Shown here piece by piece: positions 20,439 to 31,370 of a stretch of DNA of 64,000 bases. The DNA lies in contig JANQBS010000085.1 in the NCBI GenBank assembly GCA_033085395.1, positions 94,194 to 158,193 on the forward strand, read 5' to 3'. A model generated the notes under the pieces. The model made no database searches. It was not told where the DNA came from and worked only from the letters and a program-made list of their open reading frames with translations. The stretch is from Xanthoparmelia taractica (Eukaryota; Ascomycota; Lecanoromycetes; Lecanorales; Parmeliaceae). Position 1 is the first letter of the stretch; each line of letters begins with the position of its first letter. The position numbers were made by a program, and so were the translations under genes.

Positions 20439-22728
20439 GCTTCTATGTTGCTGATGTGATTGAGGATGTGAACGCCTAGAGCTGATGGATTCGAAGTAGA
20501 CTTGAGAAGCTTCCGGACGTGATCGTGAGCGCAGGCAGGAGTGACATTGGGATTAGGACCCTTGGGAGATATCCACTCAGACGGTTTCCTCCGCACGTCT
20601 TCCCTATCAATGTTGCGGTTGCGATCGTCATTAAGGTATCGGAGATGCAGCCCACATCGGGAAAAGAGTGGGTTTCACTGCCAAGTCATGTCCGTTTGCC
20701 CGCATCTGAGAGCGCATCCCTTGACGGCGGAGATTGAAGCGGGGACACCGCTTGCCTGTAATTCAGCATTCGAATAGCGTGCGGAGCAAGACGATGATCA
20801 GCATTAGGTATACTACTGTTGATTTTCAGTCCACCGCTACCTGCGTATGTAATCTGGTGTAGTTTCGAACCGTTGGTGGATATCGTTGCCTTAGAATCTT
20901 GGCTGGTATTAGGCTCGTCAGGAGCATCATTCGTGGAAGCAAAGTTCTGGGGCCGGTGAAGTGAAGTACCCATATAGAGCCGGTATGGTTTCAAACCCAT
21001 AAGAGAAACCAATAAGTCCGCCAAAACTTCTGCTAATTTGTGAAGCTCATTACCTCGGTAGGCAGATTATACCTGGGCTGATAACGCTTGATGGAAGCAA
21101 TACTCCGGGTGTCTCATTGGATATCATAATACACAAATCATGATACATTTCCTCCAGTACTTGCTGCTCGTGCCGACATTGGTATCAAGTGACCCAATCC
21201 TACAAACACGCAGCGATAGGTGTGTCTGGTATGTTTTTGGAATAGCTCGGCTAACTCGCTTCAGAAGAAGCCCTTGAGGTTAATCCCGGATGGCAGGCTT
21301 GAAAGGTTGGGTAGAGGGATGCAGCACTCCTGGCTCCATCAGTTGCGGAAATTTATCGCTTGGCCGGTTCTTAAGGCATCAGAGACGCGGCTTCGCTAAT
21401 ATACTCATGAATACGAAGCAGGGCGTCCAAAGTTACGTTGAAAGCTGCTCTGCCAATTTCCAGTCTCGGGATCTGCCATGAAATGCGTCCTGGGCGAGAA
21501 TTGCTGCTGTCCTGCAGGACTGGCAATACTGAGGGGTTTTGCCAAAACAACATTCATCAAGCCTCTTCTCATCCGAGCTACTCCATTCCTACGGAATAAG
21601 GTCTGGCCGGAAAAAGAAGCTTGATCCGGCCAGGTGCATGACTGCAAGGCGGCGAGAGAAACTAGTGGCGGGCATGTCGATACTTGTAGAGGTATACTGG
21701 TATCCATCTGAAGTCCAGTCAGCAGGAAAACATGCTAAATCTAATGTACCATTCACAAGATTCCTTCAGACGCTCAACCAAACCGTTGGGCTTTTTCTCT
21801 TCAAGTCTACAAAGCTGATTGTTGGCCTTCCGATGTTGCATCGCATCCTGGCCTATGATTGAGCAAATGAGGCTACCGACAATGGAAATGACAAGAGATC
21901 TCCTCTCGTTCAGACTGAGCCACATTTGTGCAAGCGCTCGGGTAATTGCATAAAATGTGCATGGCGCTAGTCTTTTGACGACCCTTGATGATCGAGTTGA
22001 TCTTGTCCTGCAACATCCTGCGCCCACTTTCTCTGCGGACTTCAAAGATAATTGAAGCATCATTTGGCCAGACGAGATGTTGGCATTGCTACCTCCCCCA
22101 ATATGCCTAATTCCCAGTCCTGCGCTATCGAAACTTGTGCTAAGGATTTAGGACTGTCTCTGAAAGAAACCCACTAGCTCGAATATCGTAGGACTCGCGA
22201 TTCGTGGCCGCGCAGGACGCCGCTCTTGACTGGCCCAAAATCCTTTGATGAGGCAGTTGCATGCGCCATGACCTTCCCACACAGGAAGAATTCTGCACCA
22301 GCATAAGCGTCGATGATGCCTTGCATGCTTCATTGACGCTTTAACATGGGCCAGACGCGGGCACCCGCGATCATTACAGGTGGAGAATGAACGATGAGGT
22401 ATCTAGGCGCTCTGTGGTGGGCCATTGGAACCGGGACCGAACGAACAGCTTTTCGGGTGAAGCCGTCCCTTGATTAACGACTGCTACTGCTATCATGCGC
22501 CTGACCCCGTGACCCTCATTGTTTGTACCCTCTGTAAGGTACAAACAATTGGAATGGCACTGAAGGCACTCTCAGCAAATCCCTTCCTTCTCCCGTCAAG
22601 TCCTGCAATGAACATTTCCCACCGATCTTCTCCATCACTCTCTCCCTCGGATTTTCCCTTACCAAAGTCATAGGCTTTGCCATTCTCTGCTCGTGTTCGT
22701 TGCCTTACTCATTACATCATCTATAACC
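20439..22728. other. Intergenic, no convincing gene
   Basis: This is 2,290 bp with short frames on both strands and no family motif, start context or splice pattern that I trust. It holds the promoters of UstYa and the rhodopsin-like gene and a perfect inverted repeat at 22518-22549. Confidence 0.55.
22518..22549. repeat. Perfect 12-bp inverted repeat, 8-bp loop
   Basis: ATTGTTTGTACC is followed by eight bases and then its exact reverse complement GGTACAAACAAT. It lies 180 bp upstream of the rhodopsin-like gene start. It could be a dimeric transcription-factor site or a hairpin. No flanking transposon features are visible. Confidence 0.75.
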
Positions 22729-24126
22729 ATGGGAGACGGTCAGACTGTAAACGGCCATGCGAAGACCATCGTCGCTGTCAGTGCGGTTCTCTCAGCTTTA
22801 GCCATCCTAGCCGTCGCTCTCCGCTTCTACATCAAAATTTTCACAAAAGACGCGAAACTTCGCAGGGATGACTGGCTAATACTTGGTGGTTTGGTAAGAT
22901 CATTTCATCCCGGCCCAATTGAGTGGCTTCCTATCCTCTGCCCCCAGACCTGCTTACAGAACATTAGGCCATTACGCTGGGTGTTACTATCAATAACATC
23001 GTCGGGGTCGCAGTCGGTGGCATTGGTGAGCAGGAACTATGGACGACAAAATCCGCCGGAGACGGATTAACGTTGTTTCCCACTCCCAAAGAGTTGCTAC
23101 CTGATGGTAAGGTCATGTTTGTGATGCAAATCATGCATACGTGTGCCATGCCAGTCATCAAAGCTTCCGTCTTGGCTTTCTACTGGCGCGTTTTCGTCAC
23201 TCCGGCCAAGTCCTATCTCAGCTTCAAGGTCGCGATCTGGGTGATTGGTACATATGTGCTCCTGTGGTGGATCAGCATCTTCTTCGCCACTCTTTTCCAA
23301 TGCAACCCTATCTCGGACAACTGGGGAACCAACCCTTTGCAGCTACCCGGCTGTGTTGAAAACATTAATGTCATGTATGAGACCGCCGCATTCACCAATC
23401 TCGTTAGCGATATCGTAATCCTTGCCCTCCCCTTTTTCCCCATGCGCAAGCTCCAGCTTCCCATGTCAAGAAAGATCGCAGTGCTGTGTATCTTCATGAC
23501 CGGTGCCCTGTAAGCAAAGAAGATCACTGTCAGGGAGAGGATGTAAGAGCTGATTGTTGTGATCCAGCGTGGTCGTAGCTGGTATCGGTCGAACGGTGTC
23601 TTACTTTAAGCTTCGATACCTTGCGGATGTCAACTTCTCATGTGAGCAACCATTTCATCGTCTTCCACCAATCCATCTTCAAGGCTTCGCTCTTTCGTAG
23701 AATCAGCCTCCTAACTAATTCCTCCCCTCAGATCACTACTACTGGATCGTGCTCTGGACCTCCATCGAGCCGACACTTGGCGTTATCGGCGCGTGCCTCC
23801 CTACTCTGCGTCCTCTCTTCCAGGGCATATCACCCGAGTCCGTCATTCGTTCCATCCGCAGCCAGATCAGTCTTCCCTCCTTGCGCTCTCACAAAGGTTC
23901 CCCTAAAAGTTCTCCCAATGCGACCAGTCACTCTGGACCCTCGAGCGATTCGAACGAGAGGTTTACGCACTCTGTTGAATTGGCGGAGGGTTCCTCTACC
24001 ATCGGTAATGGCATCACCAGTATGGAACTGGAGGACAGGAACCAAATGGAGAAGACTTGGGATGGTAAGTGGAGTAACATCCACGTCAACCAAGAGGTCT
24101 ATCAGCGCACTGAGGAAATGGTGTGA
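22729..24126 (+). CDS. Rhodopsin-like seven-helix membrane protein (SAT4/PTH11-type)
   Basis: Model: join(22729..22893, 22968..23509, 23568..23641, 23732..24126), 391 residues. It belongs to the fungal rhodopsin-like integral membrane family found in PTH11-type receptors and in many metabolite clusters. Seen: helix 1 (TIVAVSAVLSALAILAVALRFYIK), a KLRRDDWLILGGL turn, the CAMPVIKASVLAFYWRVF helix, WVIGTYVLLWWISIFFATLFQCNPI, the loop cysteine in PGCVENINVMYETAAF, LVSDIVILALPFFPMRKLQLP, and YYWIVLWTSIEPTLGVIGACLPTLRPLF. The cytosolic tail of about 110 residues is serine-rich. It lacks an N-terminal cysteine-rich CFEM domain, so it is not a classical Pth11. Its ligand is unknown. It points away from the UstYa gene, and cluster membership is uncertain. 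Confidence 0.87.
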
Positions 24127-25115
24127 TGGCTCTGACCGCTCTGTCGGGTGCACTTGTGTGAAGACTATCATCATCAAAACACGCAAGAGGCTTCGATGGA
24201 GCGGCAATGGTGGGTGGAAATGTGCTCTCACGCTTGGAGAAGGGCAATCTCAATAATCGAATTCATGGAGTCATGAAAGAAAGCGAGAAAAAGGATAATG
24301 ATTTGTTTGTGACGGGTTGGGAGAAACTTCTATCTTCTTCCTAGGTGCTTGGATGGTTGTGGTGGCGTGTCCCTTTGGGCTAAAAAGCGGCATTATACCC
24401 TCTCTTAATGAAGAGACTCTCTGAACGAACTCTTGTCTCTCTTCCAAGCCTTCTTCACATGGGGGTAATCTTTCACGCTCAGCACGGCTCAATATAAATA
24501 GACAACATGATTGAAAGCAGTGAGAGAACGTAGCAAAGTCATGCATAGAAAGGGTGAATTGCCGCCACATATTGATAGGAAATGTTGACCCCTTCTAATC
24601 GACACCCATAAAACTGAATCAAGGAAAGTGTTGCAAATGTGGGTGACGGATGGTTTGCAGCTACTGAAAAATCTGACTATATACAAGCGATAGGGCTGAG
24701 TAGTGCCAAATTCCAACAGAAAGCCTTATTCTGCCAAGCCGCTAAGCCTGGTAAGGTAAAGTACGAGTGAGTGCAAGCCAAAAAATGTCCCCTGCAGCTC
24801 CGAATTTTGCACAGTCGCTGCCACAGCCTCAATGTGGAGGGATTGCCTCTTCGGGTTTCACGCTTTCAAAGTCTCGGAAGAAGCTGTAATTGCTGGTAAT
24901 AGAGAGGACGTCACGTTGAAGCAGTGTTCTGTTCCGCAAGGACTATGGAGGAGGCATGACTTGACAACTCCAAACTAAACTTACGGCATAGTCCCATAGG
25001 TCACAACCTTTGTCTTATGCGATCCGCCGAATACAACCATTCTCGCACATACCCAAACCTGTCTCTCAGTCATCGCCCACCTCGAAAGCTCGGTCTAGGT
25101 CGAGATCACTCGCTT
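24127..25115. other. Intergenic between convergent genes
   Basis: This is 989 bp between the rhodopsin-like stop and the 3' end of the first array GNAT. No coding motif is seen. Confidence 0.6.
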
Positions 25116-26030
25116 CTACGCCAAATCAGGAGAGTACACCATCTGTACCCACCCCTGCGTCCCCCAATGACGCATGGACCCATAAGGCTTATAATCGTTC
25201 AAGGTCAATGTGAACGTTCCCACAACATCGAAGCCAGCTTGAAGAAAGAATTCCTTTTCATTCACAAGGATCTGGGTCCAAATTGGCAGGCCACGTTCTT
25301 CTGCAAAGCCTACAGCCCACCCTAACAGCTTGTTGGCCATATCCCAGGCTGTCTCCTCGTGATATTCTGGATATAGTAATAGAGCATTGATGACTAGATA
25401 TGGGTGGGCGATGTAGCTTTCTTGACCAAGTCTAGACCGATTCTCGAGTTCGTGCAGGAGGCAAAAGCGAGGGACACTAATGTTCAGATGATTCTGGTCC
25501 GTGGCCCGTGCTTGCCCCAGCAGTTTCAAACATGCGTAAGTGGTGAACTCGGAGGTTGCGTAGACGTTTCTGGGGCCATCCCGAGGTGCGTCGCTCAATG
25601 AAATCAACCCATGAGTAAGGTTCTTCAGTTCCTCGCTGGTGAGCGAGACTGTTTCGAAATTGTCCGGATCGTCCATGTCTATTGCACAATCATCGTACTT
25701 GCAGCTTTCATCATCTGAACTATCGTGATCTTCCCCGTTCGAAATGTCGTACGCGACCACAAATCTGCAACTCTGGGAGCCCGAGTGGGTCTCGAGTATG
25801 TCCTTGGCAACGTAGTACAATGGGTCACCACCCAAGGGTTGATCTATATCTATGAGCCGCCAAAGCCGAGGATTGCGGTGCCTAAAGGCTTCCATGAATA
25901 TGCAAAGCATACCGCCTATATCGGACATCTCGGCGTTTCTGATGTCAGCGTATCTCCGGATAGGCTGGGGTTCTTCTTGCATCGTTCCGAGGGTCTCAAG
26001 TTCAAGCATAGTATAGCCTTCTTGCGGCAT
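25116..26030 (-). CDS. GNAT-fold protein, array copy 1, degenerate CoA loop
   Basis: This is a single exon of 304 residues from ATG 26030. The frame is open upstream to 26069, but no ATG is present there. It shares with copies 2-5 a layout of an N-terminal IRNAEMSDIGGMLCIFMEAF helix, a middle insert, an R-x-GQ segment (NRSRLGQESYI), a strand YLVINALLLYPE and a GFDVV..FTLTLNDYKP..WGTQGWVQMVY tail. Motif A is not functional in appearance: where active GNATs have Q/R-x-x-G-x-G/A, this protein has YHEETAWDMAN, so acetyl-CoA binding is doubtful. An acidic insert (DHDSSDDESCKYDDCAIDMDD) sits near the middle. It may be a catalytically dead paralogue kept for binding, or a decaying copy, although the frame is intact. 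Confidence 0.8.
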   Translation of the reverse strand: MPQEGYTMLELETLGTMQEEPQPIRRYADIRNAEMSDIGGMLCIFMEAFRHRNPRLWRLIDIDQPLGGDPLYYVAKDILETHSGSQSCRFVVAYDISNGEDHDSSDDESCKYDDCAIDMDDPDNFETVSLTSEELKNLTHGLISLSDAPRDGPRNVYATSEFTTYACLKLLGQARATDQNHLNISVPRFCLLHELENRSRLGQESYIAHPYLVINALLLYPEYHEETAWDMANKLLGWAVGFAEERGLPIWTQILVNEKEFFLQAGFDVVGTFTLTLNDYKPYGSMRHWGTQGWVQMVYSPDLA

Positions 26031-26486
26031 TTCTGAGGAGTATGTGTGTGAGCTGGGACTCGAGTGCACGAGTCAAGAGAAAACAAACGCAGCTTGGAAC
26101 AAGTTTGGATGGAGCGGAATGTGAAGTGAAATGCCTCGAAGGCACAGGCATGATTTATAGAAAAGCAAGATCAGGCAACAATATGTGTTAAATATATTGC
26201 AGCCGAAGCGGCTACCCAAGGCGTCCAATGGAATTTCGAGAGAAGCGTGGCGACCGCCTTCTATTCAAAGGGCGAATGGGAGCAAGGTAAGCAAAAACCT
26301 CTTATGTGGCCAGAGGCGTATCGACCAGACATTGTATCTCTACTTCAAGGAAACAGACCAACCATCGCAAGCCCACTCAATACACAAAAAATTCCACCGA
26401 CACACCAACATTTCCTACCAGTCATCGACCGCCGATCCTTGGGCGACGTGGACCTTGCACGCCTTGCACGCCTCTATCCGGGAATA
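26031..26486. other. Intergenic within GNAT array
   Basis: This is 456 bp. It includes the copy 1 promoter, with TTTATAGAAAAG about 125 bp before its ATG. The open plus-strand frames here are shadows without motif. Confidence 0.55.
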
Positions 26487-27221
26487 CTAATACACCATCT
26501 GCACCCACTCCTGGATCCCCAAATCTGTGCCGCTTGAAGATGCATAGTGGTTCAGGTTCAGTGCGAATCTTCTCACTTCTGTGAAGCCGACTTGACTGAA
26601 AAAGAGGATTTGGGCCACGGGAACTTGTGTCCAAATTTGCCACTGGTGTCTCTCTGCATACCCAATAGCCCATCCCAGCAACTTGGAGGCCATCTCCCGT
26701 TTTGAATCGCTATGTGAATTGGGCCACAAGACGAGACTGTTGACGACCAGATGCGGGTAAAGGACGAAGCGGTTTTGGCCGTCTCTTGACTGGTTCCCCA
26801 GTTCAGTGGCTAGCCGAACACGAGGATCATTGGCATTCAACTGTAGTGGATTTTCGCCTCTGGCTCGTGCTTCTGTAGCCAACATCTTCAAAGATATATT
26901 AACGGAAAAGTCCCCGGCTGTATAAGAACTCAGCCTGCTGGGGTGAGGTACGGTTCCAATGGATATCCATCCGTAACACATTTCTCTGTCGAACTCCTCG
27001 CGAGTGTCGAAGGCGATCATGAACTCGTTTTGCTCTGAGTACAAGTTTTTGTTCACGAAATCTGTGAACGCCGGGTAGGTATTCTTACCAGCGAATAAGA
27101 CTTCTGCGAGCTCAGGGGTCTCGCGTCGGAAGGTGTGCCCAAAAATAGAGTACATGCCCTCAATTTCCGACTCATCGGCCGGGCCGATCCCAATTTTCAG
27201 GGGTCGAAATTCATGAGGCAT
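26487..27221 (-). CDS. GNAT-fold protein, array copy 2, degenerate CoA loop
   Basis: This is a single exon of 244 residues from ATG 27221 (MPHEFRPLKIG). An in-frame ATG at 27380 would add 53 residues unlike the paralogues, so the shorter start is preferred. It aligns by eye with copy 1 over the whole length: ADESEIEGMYSIFGHTF, ISIGTV, NQSRDGQNRFVLYPHLVVNSLVLWPN, MASKLLGWAIGYAERHQWQIWTQVP, FFSQVGFTEVRRFALNLNHY and WVQMVY. The pyrophosphate-binding loop is replaced by SHSDSKREMAS, without the R/Q-x-x-G-x-G/A pattern. Copies 1 and 2 look like the most recent duplicates. Confidence 0.8.
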   Translation of the reverse strand: MPHEFRPLKIGIGPADESEIEGMYSIFGHTFRRETPELAEVLFAGKNTYPAFTDFVNKNLYSEQNEFMIAFDTREEFDREMCYGWISIGTVPHPSRLSSYTAGDFSVNISLKMLATEARARGENPLQLNANDPRVRLATELGNQSRDGQNRFVLYPHLVVNSLVLWPNSHSDSKREMASKLLGWAIGYAERHQWQIWTQVPVAQILFFSQVGFTEVRRFALNLNHYASSSGTDLGIQEWVQMVY

Positions 27222-27689
27222 GATGGATATCCGGATTGATAGGCTCAAACCTTGATGGTGCTGCTTTGAAGATATCACTGTAAGGTATGGGTGGATGAGA
27301 GTAGAAAAAGTCCTGGAACTGAAATTCGCTCCTCTTTTTAAAAGAAACGGATAAAGTGTTATGCTGAAGGATGTGAGCATTTAACACAATGGAGCAGGGC
27401 CAGGAAACCATATAACCGGCTTTCATTATATCTAACGAGACAGGGGCAACCTAGGTCTCTAACACTTCACAGTCAAGAACAAATCGGGAGTGGTTATTGA
27501 ATCAGGCAGCACATTGCTAATCCCAAAGTGTAGAGGTGACCAATTATCAATCAGATCCGAACACTCGCCTCCAACAAATTGAGACTTGCAGCCATACATC
27601 GGCCTTCGTAGTATTCATCCATCCATCCGCCATGCATGGTCGTTTGTCGTTTCAGTGACTATTACTCGCCATCGTCTGTGTATACCTCA
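27222..27689. other. Intergenic within GNAT array
   Basis: This is 468 bp with the copy 2 promoter and the copy 3 3' end. An in-frame extension of copy 2 occupies 27222-27380 and is regarded as 5' leader. Confidence 0.5.
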
Positions 27690-28499
27690 TCAATATCGTC
27701 GCCCGCGGTCCCAATTCCCCGTTTCCAACACCCACTGAGTCCACTTCTGCAATCCCCAATTCCTCCGCCTCCGATGTTCTTCATCCGTGAACCGGGTAAG
27801 ATCCAAATCGAAGGACGCCACTTTGGCGAAGCCGACTTCTCCGAAGATTTCTTCAATGTCGCCGAAAGAGCCTTGGGGGACTTGCGCCCATAGGGGCAGA
27901 TGCTCTTCCATCGCGAGATCTCTGACATGATTTATCATCTCGTAAGCGATCGTCGCGATTTCCGGTTTATAAACATCTGGATGGACGGCGATGGTGTTAA
28001 TGACCAGGCGTGGTTCAGGAGCATATCTGTTCTGACCATGGCGGTTCTCTTCTCTAAGCTGAGTGATCAGAGCAGCCCGCTTCATCTCGTCCAAGTGCAA
28101 GGGCGTTTGGCCTCTAGCCCTGGACTCCCTGCGCAGCAACTGGCGACCAGCCCAGACGATCGAATCGCAGTACTTGAAGTAGTCGTCTTGGCCCGACGTC
28201 ACGAGGCTTACCGACGCCCATCCGACGATTGAGTTTGTGTATTCGTCCTCGGCTACTATGACATGGGTGTACTCATCGTCGAGGTAAGTCCTCAGCATCT
28301 CGACGAGCACCGGCCAGATTCCATCATGAGGGTACAGGAGCTGAGCAGTCTTGTCGTATTTGAACGATTTGATGAAGATATTGACCATGGCCCCAACGTC
28401 CTCCCTTTTGGCGTCGCGCGTAACGATGAATAGCTCGTCCAACATGGTAAAGTCGAGATCCCACGAGGGTACGCCGGACTCTGCTGTGTTTCCAGGCAT
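27690..28499 (-). CDS. GNAT-fold protein, array copy 3, degenerate CoA loop
   Basis: This is a single exon of 269 residues from ATG 28499 (MPGNTAESGVPSW). The frame stays open to 28634 but has no upstream ATG. Shared family blocks are AKREDVGAMVNIFIKSF, SIVGWASVSLV, REENRHGQNRYAPEPRLVINTIAVHPD, LPLWAQVP, GEVGFAKVASFDLDLTRF and NWGLQKWTQWVL. The CoA loop reads YKPEIATIAYEM, again lacking the conserved glycines. It is more diverged from copies 1 and 2 than they are from each other and closer to copy 4 in its N-terminal half (a KLMYTKDEMWQII-like segment, TAQLLYPHDGIWPVLVEML here). The role is unknown. Confidence 0.8.
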   Translation of the reverse strand: MPGNTAESGVPSWDLDFTMLDELFIVTRDAKREDVGAMVNIFIKSFKYDKTAQLLYPHDGIWPVLVEMLRTYLDDEYTHVIVAEDEYTNSIVGWASVSLVTSGQDDYFKYCDSIVWAGRQLLRRESRARGQTPLHLDEMKRAALITQLREENRHGQNRYAPEPRLVINTIAVHPDVYKPEIATIAYEMINHVRDLAMEEHLPLWAQVPQGSFGDIEEIFGEVGFAKVASFDLDLTRFTDEEHRRRRNWGLQKWTQWVLETGNWDRGRRY

Positions 28500-30554
28500 G
28501 GTGAAGAGTTGGTAAACAGCTGTGTACTTTCCTTTAATGCAAGTCGAGGATGTTGGTGAATCTTGCTCGCCGGCTTTCAAGTTTGGATTCTGGAGTGGTG
28601 AAGAAGATGGGAACCTTAAGGAGTACTCAAGCAAGATGCAGGAGAGAAGGATTCATGCGGGCGAAAGGGGATCCAGTCAGGCGACAATAGTCTTGACTCC
28701 TCAGCATCCACCAATCGAGCCCTCGCCACATATGCTCACCCGAAAGTGTTATCCTCAGCTATTCGCCACACTCTCCCAGACGCTCCTGCTTAATCCTATT
28801 CCGCCTTCACTTCCCGGCAGTCATTCCGCCACACATGGCGGAGGCTTGTGGCGTAACTGGAGGACTTTACGGACATCCCGAATGTATTAGAGACAATCTT
28901 GCCTTCCACTGTCGGCTCTGAGTCCTTGGACACGGGACAGAATACTCAGTCAATACAGCTACAACATCCCCTATGATCAGCACAAGGAACAAAGGCAGGC
29001 GCATAATGAAAAAAAAAAGTACCCAATCCACCCCCAGGATTGAACTCGCAGCGTCTTAAAATCATCGAGAGCCAATGAATCCACCATACAGCATCATGGC
29101 CAGAAACGCATCTTACACCTGATGTGGAAATGAAGGGTGCTCATAGATGGACTAATCCCAAACGCTTATCATTCACACCGGAACCGAAACTCACTTGATT
29201 CCTACATTTCACCTCTGCAAAAACCATTCCGAGAGGCTCACTACATACCAAGGTACCTAGCTACTCCACCCTTCCCCGCCTCCTTCCCCCACTTCACCCT
29301 TCCTTCCCACCCTCCCTCCCACCGTGCCGTCACCTCAACATCCGGAACCCCCCCTCACCCCCTCTTCTTCCTCCTCTGCTCTCCCAAATCCTCCCCTTTC
29401 CCCTCCCCACTCCCCAACCACCAACTTACCCCTTTCAAAGACATGTGCTTTCCTTTCCGCAGGAGCAGGATGCATAACGCAAGAATGGAACAGCGTCAGC
29501 CGGACCTTTCTAAAAACATGTACCTTTTTCCGCGGGATCCATGTTGGAAAAATGAAAGCCCGTTGGCCCAAATCCTTTACCCACGGCGCCGGAATCCGAG
29601 GTACGAGTACTAGGGTGGTGTATTTTTGATGCTCTGTAGGTACGGTAGGGTACGGTACGGTCCGGTAGGCAGGCAGTCAGGTGCGTATGTGCGTGCGTGC
29701 ATATAGCGTTGCATATTATAGTATAGTATAGTCTAGTATAATACAACATACACCTTACACCTCACACACTAGACCGAATCATACATCAGTCACGCGGTAG
29801 AAGCGATGCACTTGGCCGGCAACCGCATCCACATTCACATTCGCACTCGCATTCGTACCGGACGGTATGTATGCGTTGGACTGACTCACTGGACCGGTTG
29901 ACTGGCTGGGTGGCTGGTTGGGTTGAGCGAAATAGGGGAAAGGGTGAAGGGGAAGGAGCCGACGGCCACGTCACGGAAAACAGACGAGTCACGGGTTCGC
30001 AAGTGAGGCGAGGCGTGGCGAGGGAGCGGGGTTTGGGGCGGTCAACTGTACTCATGTGATTGTAATGTGGTGGATACATAACGTTGTCAATGAGTATCAA
30101 GGTGTGATGGCTGGAATAGAAAAAAAAAGGGGGGGTGGCCATATGGTGCCTTTTCATGTGAAGATCAACTCGATCAAATTTATCAATGAGTGTTGCTATG
30201 AGGGCTAAATGGCTGGATCAATGTCAAGTTGCTATGGTTCTATAGGATGCAGGAAGGAGTGCAAAACATCAGCCACTGGTGCTTGAATGTCCTTCTAAGT
30301 CGCTCTTGAAAAAGCAAGACCTCCGCGTCCTGACAGCTCCCAACGTAACGGGTTGCTGTTAGACCGCAGCGACGTGTGGCTGCTCTTTTTACTAGGAGAG
30401 GGTCCATGCTTATACATGATTCCACCATGGATATAGGAGTGACCTGAGTTCTCTGTGAATAAGCCAAGGCTCTTCGGACGAAATCCCCCAGCAGCGTCCT
30501 GTGAGTCATTGGACGTATTGTCGTAGATATTCTTTGTGCACTGGTACTCCCTGC
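28500..30554. other. Long intergenic region within GNAT array
   Basis: This is 2,055 bp without a convincing gene. It contains C/T-rich tracts (about 29260-29430), a GGTACGGTA-type simple repeat (29640-29680) and a TATAGTATAGTATAG microsatellite (29715-29745). A tRNA-like stretch near 29023-29090 was examined and rejected. Confidence 0.5.
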
Positions 30555-31370
30555 CTAGGCCCCCATCGGTTTGGGCGTTTGTCCATGAGTACTTCCCGCC
30601 ACGCCGGCCTGAGCGCCGCCCGCCTTCTCCAGTAACGTATCAGCTCTAGTACCTAGCTTCATCTGCCTCCATGTCTGAACGCCGAGCTGTCTCCCATGGA
30701 TACCCATGGCCATTTCTTCTGGAGGCTTGAAGACGTTGAGATCCAGACCGAAAGCGCCGACATCGTAGAATCCATTACGCCAGAACAAGCCCTCGTAGAC
30801 CGTCGGCGTCTGGGCCCAGATGGGCCAGTCATTGCTTCGAGCGTGATCCACCGCGCACCTCAACAACTTGCCTGCGACACCCAGACGCCTGTACAGCGGG
30901 TCCGTGACAATGGTGTTGATGACGAGTCTGTTACTTGGCGTATGCTGGACCTGGCCATGGCGAGATCGGTCGTGCAGCTGGGCGGCGAGGCGATAGCGGG
31001 GGTCGTTTATGTTGCCACGTAGCAGCCTTTGAGCCGCCCAACTGGTCATCTCGTTAAACGCAAATTGCGGCACGGTGCCCGTTGCAGGAATGATGCCAAA
31101 AGACATCCACCCAACGATTAAACCTGCATCCCGAGCTAGAGCGAGTCTGAACTGAATCTTGCTGTCGTCCATGTAGTCGTGGAGCATGTCTTGGATTATT
31201 TGCCACATCTCATCTTTGGTGTACATGAGTTTGACGGATCCATCCATATCGAAAGAGTTCAGGAAGACTTGGGCCATCACGCCAACATGGCAGTGCTGGG
31301 CTCGAAAGACGTGGACGTCGAGGATGCTTTGCATGGTAGTAGTGCCTGGATCGAAGGAAGACTTCTTCAT
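30555..31370 (-). CDS. GNAT-family acetyltransferase, array copy 4, intact loop
   Basis: This is a single exon of 271 residues from ATG 31370 (MKKSSFDPG). The codon six bases upstream is TTG, so it is not used as the start. Unlike copies 1-3, it keeps a usable motif A: NRLVINTIVTDPLYRRLGVAGKLL, with R-x-x-G-x-A in the expected place. Other family blocks are GVMAQVFLNSFDMDG, LIVGWMSFGI, HDRSRHGQVQ, WPIWAQTP, FWRNGFYDVGAFGLDLNVFKP and LGVQTWRQMKL. The last 30 residues form an alanine/glycine-rich tail. A TATATAAAGG sequence about 130 bp upstream (31500-31510) may be its TATA box. The acceptor substrate is unknown. Confidence 0.85.
   Translation of the reverse strand: MKKSSFDPGTTTMQSILDVHVFRAQHCHVGVMAQVFLNSFDMDGSVKLMYTKDEMWQIIQDMLHDYMDDSKIQFRLALARDAGLIVGWMSFGIIPATGTVPQFAFNEMTSWAAQRLLRGNINDPRYRLAAQLHDRSRHGQVQHTPSNRLVINTIVTDPLYRRLGVAGKLLRCAVDHARSNDWPIWAQTPTVYEGLFWRNGFYDVGAFGLDLNVFKPPEEMAMGIHGRQLGVQTWRQMKLGTRADTLLEKAGGAQAGVAGSTHGQTPKPMGA

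Noticed and set aside
21719..22063. Minus-strand ORF of 114 codons in the gap between UstYa and the rhodopsin-like gene
   Set aside because: It shows no HxxHC motif, signal peptide or known domain, and no splice continuation on either side.
26487..27380. Longer start for GNAT copy 2 at ATG 27380
   Set aside because: The extra 53 residues match nothing in the paralogues. All array members start shortly before the first conserved helix.
29023..29090. tRNA-like stretch on the minus strand (GTTCAATCC near a GGTGGAT end)
   Set aside because: The five bases flanking the would-be T-loop do not pair and no matching acceptor or D-arm could be drawn. At best it is a degenerate relic.
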